Assembly (NCBI GenBank): GCA_964017045.1
Contig: OZ024798.1
Coordinates: 26,073,847 to 26,137,846, forward strand
Direction of reading: 5' to 3'
Source: Omphiscola glabra
Taxonomy: Eukaryota > Mollusca > Gastropoda > Lymnaeidae
Length of the DNA stretch: 64,000 bases
Notes under the pieces: generated by a model
Seen by the model: the letters and a program-made list of their open reading frames with translations, nothing else
Databases searched by the model: none
What the model was told of the DNA's origin: nothing
In this document: one piece after another, positions 48,201 through 60,200 of the stretch
How positions within the stretch are numbered: the stretch's first letter is position 1
Layout: each line of letters begins with the position of its first letter
Made by a program: the position numbers and the translations under genes

Positions 48201-51200
48201 TAAGTACAATGTTCTCAGTAATTTAAGTTTAAGTAAAAAACCAACACATAATTAAAAATATATCTACCTCAGTATTAAAGGTGATGTAAGGACTGCCAGC
48301 ATCTAGAACAATTTCTTGTTTGAGGTAACTCTTATCGCTTATTTTCAAGCTCACCTGAATGAGTGAAAAGTAACATTATGTTTTAATGTGTTAAATCTAA
48401 GGGGTTATTTGTCCCCTTATGGATCAGTTAAAAAAAGTGTGTTAATAAAAGTAAAAATAAAATTACATCTACTAAGACATTGTCCATACCAGACAACACA
48501 TTTTCCCAAACTGCATTAAAATTGTCCAAATAAAGCCCCCACCAAAACAACCTAAATTTCCAGTAATCAAGAAAAATAGGGTTACATTAACAGAAAATAT
48601 GTTTTCTTTATGAATGTGAAACTGGAAAATCAAATAAACCAAAGCTTATGCTAATCAGATGAGCTGCAACCTCTAAAGATGCTCTGGATCTACTGGAATG
48701 GTGACCTGTCACAATTCTTTGTATGGGTGTGACAACTGGTTTTCTGTAATATGAGAAAGTAAAGCGATGAATGAAGACACAGATGATGCTGTGACTGATT
48801 CAATGATCAAAAGATTATTTATAAATTATTCCTATGTTTTTATATAAATAATTGAGCATTACAGTGTTTCTTAATACTTAATAAAACTTCAATCTACCGT
48901 ACTAGAAATGTAGGACAGTGTTTTTAAAAAATATAATAGACTCCAAGACGCATGAGAAAATGCTTATCATTTGAGAAACAAGGAAAAAAGTTTGAGAACA
49001 AGTTTTGATTAGACAAGCAATAAAATACATGGTAGCACAGGTGACTTCAGTTCCTGACCTAGTTTCCAAATGGTAGTCCATGACATCCCAGGCATCCCAG
49101 TAAAGAGGAATATCATCATACAGCAAGAACTGATTGGCGGGATGCTGCTGGTTGATGGCTTCCTTGGACCACCTGAAACAAGGGTAGAACAAGTAAAGCC
49201 AGATGACGTACCCCGGGCATTGGATTCAGAACCACTGATGATAGATTGCAATACAAAAATTCACTTACCTCTTTGTGAGCTTATCAAAACAGGTCAGAGA
49301 TGTGACTCTCCCAATAGAATCTATGATGGCCTTGATGATTCCATTGGTCATCACATAGTGGTCATCCTGGAAAATATATTTAATTATTCAATAATTGTCT
49401 GAAGCAATCACAACCTAAGTATTTTCATTTCTTAACAACTTTCTCTTAAAAAATGAAATAACTAAAATTAATGTGCTGATATGTTTGGATGATAAAAAGC
49501 AGATTACATGTTCTTTTTTTTAAAAATGAATTCGTTACTTTCCATTTTGTTAATCTTGGATATTTAGACAGCTTCCTTAAAAATATGGGATAATATAGGA
49601 TGTTATTTGTTTTTCACATCCAATTCTCATCACAGCCTACCAAGTAAATTCTGCAGTGACAAGTGCTTTAAGTGAGAGGTTCCAAAAAACATATGCCGCA
49701 TGTTGAATAGCTCAAAAGTGTTATCTCTACTTGAAATGGAACACTTGTTACTAGATTTTCCCCCAAAAGCTTTAAATTTTATTTTCATGTGTAACAGCAT
49801 TTTTTTTTTGCATTCTACCAAAATTGTCATATAACATCTGACTTCATGTGTGTCTTTCAAATGCGCCTCCCCCCCCCCACTAAATTTTTATTTAATCTAT
49901 AGTGTGACACTGCAGAATTTATTTTTGTGCTGGGTGGCCGAGTGGTCTAAAACAGAGCAAATCTCAAGTTGATGTTATGGAGTTCAATCCCCACCAAAGC
50001 CCAGTCAAGCAAAAAACATCACCAGCACCCCGGGTGGATGGGACTCATTAACCTTGGATGGCAACTCATCTAAGAGAAGAAAACTCTGAATTCAAACCCA
50101 GAGAAGGAGTCCCGTAGGCGGATAACATTGGTAAAATGAAACATTCTTCTGATGGGAACCAGCTTATAATCCTAGAAGGAAATTCCCTGGTTTTGTGGAT
50201 TTTCGTCCTACGAAGTTCAGACCATCACCACATTGTGACGGACAGATGCGAGTGTGACAGCTGACTTACCTCCCTTGTCAAGACAACCTCACTGTTGGTT
50301 TCTGTCTTCACTACGCAGGCTCTCAAAGGTTTCATGCTGAGGGGAGGGATGCTAACTTCAGCTACAATGAAATACACAATCTTTTAAAGAGAGTCTGTCA
50401 AAACTCAAGTTTTACACTAACTCTTTTATTAAAAAGACAAACTATCTGCAAATGATTTCATTGATTTCCTTTGTTAAAATGAAGTTTTATTTGTAACCCC
50501 TTTTTATTGTTATGTAATCATAAATGAATTTTTATGAGGAATTTTTTAAAAATAAAATGCAGTTAAAATGGTTTTTAAAAAAAACCTAATTGCAAATATT
50601 TCTCTCATATTTTTGTTTTTGAAAAACACAATCCTACAATATAAAAATATTAACTATTTTTAGTGCTATACAGGTCAATTATGCTGGTTAAACATAACCC
50701 TTGCACATCAAAGTGCACTAAGTAAACAAAGTTAACCTGGGGTTGCAGCTATTAAGTGTTAATTCTGTGAATGGTATTGATCATGCTTTAAGAGAGGGCA
50801 TTGTGTCAATAATAATGTTTAAATATCTTCAGAAATCATGTTTTCAATACATTAAATATTTTACTACTCCTCTTCTATGGTTTGCCAAATCGATAAATGA
50901 CTTCATTTTTGGAACCGAAGAACTTTTATTTGACCTTTTGCGAAGGAATGCCCTACCTATATTAGGACCATCCCCATCGACACCTATGCTATTTTCTGAC
51001 AACTTCCTTTTCTTAGATGCTGGAGAGGCAGTTATTGTAGGGGGCAGCACTATCACTTCTTGTCTCGCGAAGCCCTGGGTGTTGACCACATATAATTCCA
51101 CTTCATTGGCAGAGTCAGTCTCCCCCTGTCAAATACAATACAATTTGTCTGATGTTTACAGATGGAAAGTTATTGTCTATGTTCAGGAATATGTTAATAA

Positions 51201-54200
51201 TCCCAAACTGAAAAATTCTAAAGATTTTTTTAATAAAATGCATTTCTAATTATCAAATATCAGACTTTCTATTTCATCAACTAAATTCTAATTACATTTC
51301 CTTTAATTCGTTTAGGGTACAAAAAATTAGGCTGGTCAAAATAATTTGGTCAACATCTTTAAAAAATATTTTACCCAAAATTTGATTTGAGCAAAACATT
51401 TGCATCTTTTGAAGATGACTCCATGTTTAATCAATGAATTACCCCCCTTTCTAGAATTAATCAAATATTCTTTAGGGTTTAAATCTTTGATCCAATCACA
51501 TTATGTGTTAAAACATAATCTAACAATTTTTCTTCACACACTTAGTTGTCTCCCTTTGGCTAATGATGTAAACAGATTTTAAAATATTAATATCATTAAA
51601 AAAGATCATGAATGTTTTCTTATTCAATTTCACGCACAAACAGAAATGGATGTCAAAATAAATTCAAGTCTAACATATATATTTCTCTTTGTTCCTTTGG
51701 ACCCCTGGCTTCGGAACTTTTCAAATGTGGCAACATTTACCTGAGTTTTGGTGCAAGCCTTCAGAGCCTTGTTAATGAGTTCTGTTGAAGTCTTCTCAAT
51801 TTCTGAAAATATGAAACAATCCAAAATTTGGCAATTCTTAATACAAACAAAACATGTTCCTTGTCATTTTTTTTTCATCTGTGGAAAGAGTACAGATAAA
51901 TTTGTAACAGTAAAATATTTTAAATTCCATCTGAAATTAACAACAAACAATTTTGGAACTTAATTTAAAAAGAAACAGTTTGCTGTGTTTTATTATTTGG
52001 CCTTCAGAGTTGGCAAAACGCCCTATCCTCCTTGTCTGCTTTGAGCAATAGCAAAAATTTGATTTTGAATTATCTGCTGGAATAAATTTTAAAAAACAAC
52101 TGCTTTCTTCATGAAATTCTTTTGAAAAAACCAAAAAAAACCCAACACCAACCTTCATAATACTTGATTGCATCTTGAAATACCTGAAAGAAATTTGACA
52201 TAGCTCAAAGAGAATTGATGATTATTTTCATTTGTCCAATATTTAAAATTCCCCCTACACATTAATATTATGAGCACACATGCCAACTAATCCAATTTAA
52301 GTGTAGTTTTTGCCTTCTTCAGTTTTACATTCATTACAAGTCCTTTTCTCCTGGTTATTAAAGCAAACATTTTGTTTTTTTTTCCTTTTTGTCTGATTAA
52401 AATCTTTGTTCTCCTTGAAGGGCAATATTGCTAATCTGTCTTTTATGAAAGAATTGAGTTTTTTTTTTAAAACTGGACTATGAATAATTGTCTTAAATTG
52501 GATGTTGTGCAAAAATTGTGTGTACTACAGTAATTAGAATTATTCAACAGTTATTAACAGAGATTTCTAAGGTCTTTCAAAAATATCTCACAAAACTTCA
52601 GTGAACTAGATGTAGCATAAGTGAAGGTCTTTCAAAAATATCTCACAAAACTTCAGTGAACTAGATGTAGCATAAGTGAAGGTCTTTCAAAAATATCTCA
52701 CAAAACTTCAGTGAACAAGATGTAGCATGGGTGAAGGTCTTTCAAAAATATCTCACACAACTTCAGTGAACTAGATGTAGCATAAGTGAAAGTCTTTCAA
52801 AAATTTCTCACACAACTCCAGTGAACTAGATGTAGCATATGTGAAGGAAATGGTAAACTAAAGTACATCTTACTTTGTTTGTGTAAATCTGAACAGCTGC
52901 TGTCCATTGGAGCGTTCTTAAATTGTCATATATTCTATGCTACCAAACATACCAAACTGATGGAGCTCCCAGGAAGGACATCATGAAACTGGTTTAACAG
53001 CAACAGTTTCCATAACCTATCCAGTTCGGCCTTGGGGTACTCGAAGCCAGGATCTTTCAGATGAGCCATGGTGCTGAGGGTCTCCAACTCTTGCAGCCAG
53101 ATCTCACACTGGCGATTGTACTTCTTCACCTGATAGAAGGTGGACAAAATAACACAGAGAGGATTCAACACTGCGATCTCACCTTGGCGACTGTACTTCT
53201 TCATTTGATAGAAGGTGGACAATATAACAAAGAAGGATTCAACACTGGGCAAATGTAAGAGTATGATGAATGAGCACACAGATAGTTCTACACTCACCTT
53301 AGCCCATGTGGTGTATGTACCATTGTGCATCTCCAGGTAAAGCTCTCCCCTCCATTTACACAGCAGTTTTGTATTCTCCTGTTCAATGGATGAGAAGAAC
53401 TCATCAGAGCTGGTGAACTTAACCCTGGAGGAAATATTCAAATGAAATTCAATGTGATAAAACTGTTATGAAACTCAGTGAGATAAAATTTCAAATTTGA
53501 ACTGATTTTCATAAAATTGCCGTTCATATTTGGTTATAAAATGATTTCAAATGTACACATACAGTTATAAATTGTTAAAAAAAATACTACAGATAGTTTA
53601 AGAAATTTTTTCAAATGTCCACTTGCTGTTTTAATAGCCCTTTCAAACCAAAGAATACTAAGAGAAGCTTCTAAATTAACTCAACAATTCAAGAATTCAT
53701 AAAAACTAATTAAATTACTTTGGTATCCCATCACAGTCTTTCAGTCTTGTGAGTCTCTGCAGCATTTCTTCACTACAAAGGAGAATGAAAGAAAATTAAA
53801 AAAAGTTTTATTCAAGTGTCACAAGGGGCTCTGTTACGTGGACAAAAAGACAAAGTATGATCCCTCATTTTCATGAGAGGTAAATCTAAAACACACCTTG
53901 GACCATGTCCTCCATCTCCAAAGCCGTACAGGAATGCCGATCGATTGGAGCGTCCTTTGTCCCTGAAGTTTCTTGTTGTTTTCAACATCTTTTGTGAATA
54001 GGAATAAAAAAAAAATTCAGCACAGTTTTTAACAATTTAACACAGGGGTTAAATGGGGTTTTTACATCCCATCTGTATGTTGAATAGTTGGAAGAAATTT
54101 GGGATACACACATGAATCTATAACAACATTAAAACTAATGGCTGAAACCAAAAAAAAAAAAAACCCCTAAACATTTATCTGATATTATAACATAATTTAT

Positions 54201-57200
54201 TTGTTGCTTTGGTATTTCAAAACAGATTTGTAAGTTTTATTTCATTGAAAACCTTTTTACATTCAAAATTATAAATTCCATTATACTACCAATATGACAG
54301 AGCAACACAATTCTTTGTAAAATGTTTTTATAAATAACATAATTTCAAACAAATTTAACATTATTTTTTTCAATAAATCACCCTAATAAATTTTCAGACC
54401 TGAAAGCAGAGCCTCCATAAACATATGGATGTTTATATTGATTATTATATGTTCCCAAAATCAAATTTTCAACCATTTCTCACAGCAAGGTTACAATGCA
54501 ATGATATTTAGAAGACGATTAAGCAAAGTTGTAGTAAGCTCATATATATTTTAGAACTGACAAAGCAAAATATTTTTCCCCTGTCCAATCACCAGAAGTT
54601 GGGTCCAGGCCTCAAAACCAGCGCCAGCACCAAATTGTTTTGTTGTAATATCATTATATTGTTATCACACTATAATGCCATCTCCAGTTACCCAAACCTG
54701 TTAGTTGGAATTGATAGAAGAGCACACTGTTGCAAAGTTAAAATGACATGAGATCTAATTGTGAATGGCAATCCTCAGATAATAAAATGTGAACGTTTTA
54801 TCTATTTTCGGAAATAACAGTTAATCCCCATTTTTTTATCTCAGAAGAATACAAACATTTTAGGGATTTTTTTATATCCACTTATTATACAAAACAACAA
54901 CGGATCACCAGAAATCAGATAATGGTTCGATATCCTTAAACTAAAAAATCTCACCTAGATTAAATTCTCATACCTCTTCGACTTTTCCTACCATATTGTA
55001 ACTGTCACCGGGAGGAAAGTGGGCCAAGATGGTGCTCCCATCTATACCCTCCCAGTGGAAGGTGTGGTGCTGAGGAAAGAATGAAGCAGTGACAGGGAGT
55101 CAGGAGCAGGGGTCGGCAAGGGTTAAAAAAAAAAGCACCAGCAGAAGGTGAAGGACGTCTAGCCACATAAGCAGGTACCTCATTGACCCTCCCAGTCATG
55201 TGATAGCTGTCACCTGGTGGAAAGTGGGCCAGTATGGTGGAGCCATCGATGCCTTCCCAGTGAAAGGTGTGGTGCTAGAAAACAATCAAACTACAATAAC
55301 AAAACTGTCAGGCATTGGTTCCAATATTTTAGTATGATGTTTTAAAGTCCATTTTAAAAGCTATAGGTCCCCTACCGATGCTTCAAAGATGTTTTCTTTG
55401 TCCTCATATATTTTAAACAAATTCATGAGCCTTACAAGTAGAATCATTTTTATATCTCTATTTCCTTAATTAATTCTTTTTCAAAACAATACTCCTACAA
55501 CATGTTCAATAATTTGTGGTATATTATGACGATTATACTTTCCTAAATTTCTCATCCTTATTTTATCTAACTACAATTGGTGGTGCCTACAGATCTTATT
55601 TCATCTCACTGCGATTGCAGGAATTTACAGTCAGTGTTATAGTATCAATAAGTGTTTTTAAAAGTCAAAATCCATTTAAACTCACAGGGAATTTGTTGAC
55701 CAGGCTCCAGCTCAGTTTCTGTGTGAGGAAACGTGTCACACCGCAATGTCTCATGATCTGAGGGAACTGGGCAGAGTAGCCGAAGGTGTCTGGAAGCCAG
55801 AACTGGGGGAAAGTAAACTCTTCATTAGTGACAACCTACGTGGGAGCTGAACTCAGATGATAAATTCGGAGTTCTCAACTTTCACCTTCAATTAAAAAAG
55901 TACTGGATTCAAATATTAACGTGTACAAAATTCTAACATTAGTTTTTACCTACCATTTTAGTCTTTATTATTTACTGATTGCGGCTGATCCTTATTTTTA
56001 ATTGCACTTAAAAGTGTTACATTATCATTGTATTGTATTGTCAACGTTACTTCCCTATTGTTACCATTGCGTAAAACCGGTGTTTATTGTACTCATGGTA
56101 TCAGAAGCCATGTTGTTTTGGTTGTACCTTGCCATTAAGAATCTAGACAGCTGTGCAGATGGGTAGCTGTCTTTGTGTTAGATATATAAAGACTAGATAC
56201 GATCACACATTTTGTCCCCACTTTCTTTCAGTGACTGTACACTAAGTTATATGTCATATGTGTTACAGGTTTTTTTTGTTTTTATCTCTTTTATTTTCAA
56301 AAGATATCCTAAGGGGGCGAACATTAATTATGTCAACAAAATGGGGTGGGTGGGGGGGGGGGTTGGAAATGTTTGACAGTTGTTGACAAGGGGGAGGGGG
56401 CTTTAGATTAGTTGACGTCAACAATCATGTTTTCTCTATTAAAATTTTAACATTAAAAATTGACTTGTTATTACATTATTTAAAAAAATTTAATGGTTGT
56501 AAATAGTCATATAATTTTTAGGCTTTTAACATTGTAAGATTTATTTAATGTGTGTCTGTCTGTGCACTGCAGATGGCTGGTCAGAATGTTAGCACACTTT
56601 GTTAGTGCAAGAGAAGTCAAAAGTTGGCCTCTCTTTGCCTGTAGATTCTGTTTGTCTCAAATGACTAGGGCGGCATGTTTGCGATGATGTTGCAGGTATG
56701 GAACAATGACAAGGTTAAAGTGTCATGTGCAGTCAAGAAAAATGATATTGATAGAGTAGGAATACGATATTTTAAGAATTAGGGGAAAGTAAAGTGAGTA
56801 ACAATAATAACATCGCAGTTTGAAACGCATCTGTAACATCTCTTTTACATCACAAGTCATGTTGAAATAGCATGTTCAACAGCACCGACAATGCATAAGA
56901 AATTAGCACCTGCTCCTCAACAAAAAAAGGATTCGACCAATGCAGTGGCTGCCAGGAGACAGAGAGAGATTATGGCAATTATTGCTCATGCCGACAATGC
57001 TTATATTTTAAGTGCTGAATGGTTAGATGAGGATGATGTTTGTTGACTTGTCTGGTATATCAGTTCCCCAAGATGAAAATGATAAATTAGCTGCTATAGA
57101 CTATGCCCATCAGGGGTGTCATTTAAGGGGCTTTTCAAGGGGGAAAGCGGGAGGGCAAAAAGAAAACGTGGTCAGCTTGTTAAGTTGTTTATTACTGGAG

Positions 57201-60200
57201 GCACCACAGTACATAGCAATTTAAATATAACCTGCAAATTATGTCCCAGATACCCATTGTTACGATAGAGCAATACCTGGCTACTCCATGGGAAGATGGG
57301 CAGCTAGAAACTATACCATATTGTCAGCTTAACTGACAATTGTCATATTTATACTCCCACAAACAAAGATATTTAGTCTTTGACAACCTTTTAATTGATT
57401 CTGCATTATAAAGTTTAAGTGTAAAAACTTTTTAACTTGTTGATTAACAAGAAAAAGATGTCATAAAATGTTTTTCCTACAGTTTTGTGTCATTAAATTT
57501 CATCAGCACAAAGTAAAATGTATTTATACATTTATTTATAATATAATTCATTTTGGGGGGATGGGTTATAAATTGTTGACATAATTAAATATGGGGGGGG
57601 GTCATTGAAAGTTTGACAGTTGTTGACAGGGGGGGGGGTAATAAAATTGCTTAAAAATTGTTGATATAACTAATCAAGGGGTGCTGGGTGGCCGAGTGGT
57701 CTAAACTGAGCAAATCTCAAGTTGATGGTCTGGAGTTCAATCCCCAACAAAGCCCAGTCAAGCAAAAACACCACCAGCACCTCGGGTGGATGGGACTCGT
57801 CAACCTTGGACGGCAACTTATCTAAGAGAAGGAAACTCTGAATTCAAACCCGGAGATGGAGTCCCGACAGGCGGATACACATTGATACAATGAAACATTC
57901 CGGCAACTGCGACGCCACTGGTGCCAAGCTGCATCATCCACATGATGTTCCCTAGTGGTTATCCAGCTTATATTCCTAGAAGATAAATCCCAGATCCTTG
58001 TGGATCGTCCTGAGAATTCACATCATCGCCACATTGTGACGGAAGGATGCCAGCCAAAAAGAAACCAAACTAATCAAGGCAATTTGACATTACGGGTTTG
58101 GGTTAGTTATTGACAATTTTCCAATGACCCCGATTTCTTTTTTTTTCTTTTCCATCCATTGCAATTTAAGGCTATTCAATAAGAGTAAAAAGAAACTGAG
58201 CGGGCAAAGAGTTTATAAATATATATTAATAGAGAATTTAAGATGTCACCTCTTTACAGTGCACCCCAAATTCTTCCTTGAAGAACTGTTGTCCATAGAG
58301 GAACTGCCTCACACAGGCCTCCCCACTGGGAATGTTGCCATCCTGTTGGGTTCAAGCAGACCGTCAGTGACTCATTACTCAAAGATATAAATAGATCATG
58401 TCCTTAAGACAACCAATACATCATTGGGTCAAAAGGTGCACTGTGGGTTGCTTTAATACACATGGCATGGTGCAGTGGGACTAAATAAGCAGGATTTAGT
58501 TGGAAAGCAATTATCATTTATTCTGTCATAAAGGAAATGATTCACTTTTTGGAAGTGTCAGAATCTTAGGGGAAAATGCAACAGAGAATCTTTATAAAAC
58601 ATGATGCAAACATTAAATCCATGGAGATAATTAGAAAACTATATCCCAGTGCAACAGGTATATCTAATATACAACTCTCACTTTCAATCAGCAGCCATAT
58701 TCAGCATCATCTCACCAACTAATCTACAACTCCCACTTTCAATCAGCAGCCATATTCAGCATCATCTCACCAACTAATCTACAACTCCCACTTTCAACCA
58801 GCAGCCATATTCAGCATCATCTCACCAACTGACATCATTCAACAAGCTTGCCCAACAGGTAAATTTCTTTCAAGATAAACACTATTAGTTGCCCCAATGC
58901 ACAGACAACTTCCAAACCAACTGAAAAATGAAAATTTACAATTTCTACCCTGAAACAAACCTGGAATATACCCATGAATTCTGACTTGGCACTTGCTTAC
59001 TAACAGAGGTACTAAATCTACCCAGGCATAAACTTACCATTTCTACCCAGGTGCCACCGACAGGTACAAACTGACCCTTCTGTACAAACTTGCATATGTC
59101 CTTCCAGATACTGGGATAACGCTCCTTCACCCAAACATATTGTTGCGCCTGCAATAAAATAATTCATTATACATTCCACACTTGGGGGAAAAAAAACAAC
59201 TGAATTCTATATTTAGTTAGACTTTCCTAAAATACATAAGACATCTTTCCTAATACATAAGACATCTTTCCTAATACATAAGACATCTTTCCTAATACAT
59301 AAGACATCTTTCCTAATACATAAGACATCTTTCCTAATACATAAGACATCTTTCCTAATACATAAGACATCTTTCCTAATACATAAGACATCTTTCCTAA
59401 TACATAAGACATCTTGAAAGGTAAAAGCAAAAGTATCAATGTTCAACATAAGAAACAAACTTGGCCTAACACAGATCAAATATCACGTAGAAAAAACAAC
59501 AGAAAATAAGTGTTTGAAGAATAATTCCCGGTAGGTAATTAGTTTCTGTCGACCTCCCGACAGCTGATGCTTGAGCATCGAGTTGAGAGTCAGTGCAGCA
59601 AGGGGAAGAAGCAGATTTAAGGCAAAGACAAAACAAAGAGGGAGATTTGTTCTCTTGGGACTTGTGATAAGATCAGCAGACACTGACAGGCATGGGGGTG
59701 GAAGTGCCTGGTAATTTGATGTAGGCCGGGTTATTGTGTAATGTACCTGTCAGGGGGAGAGGAGGGGGGGGTGGGGCATGGGCATGTATGGAAATAACTG
59801 TATCTTTGTTGGTTTATAGGTGAGACATGTATTTTATCAATGAGGTTTTTGGGTGATGCGAGTGTGAGTGTGTGTGTGTGGGGGTGATGTGAGTGTGTGT
59901 GTAGCAGGATGGAATGTTGGGGATGGTAAGGGTAATGAGGGGAATAGATTCAACTTTGAACTCCTGATGCCTTAGCTGTAAGGTAATACAGGGGTATGAG
60001 TTGTTCCCAGATTGACTTAAATGTCTGGGGGCTGGATGACTGACATCTGGATCAGGTAAGGGTTAGGTCATTATAAAATGCTGCAATGTTCAGTTACATG
60101 GAGTTTTGAAGAGCACTGTTGAAATGACATTGGATGACTTTCATTTTGAAGAGCATTGTTGAAATGACATTGGATGACATTCACTTTGAAGAGCATTGTT

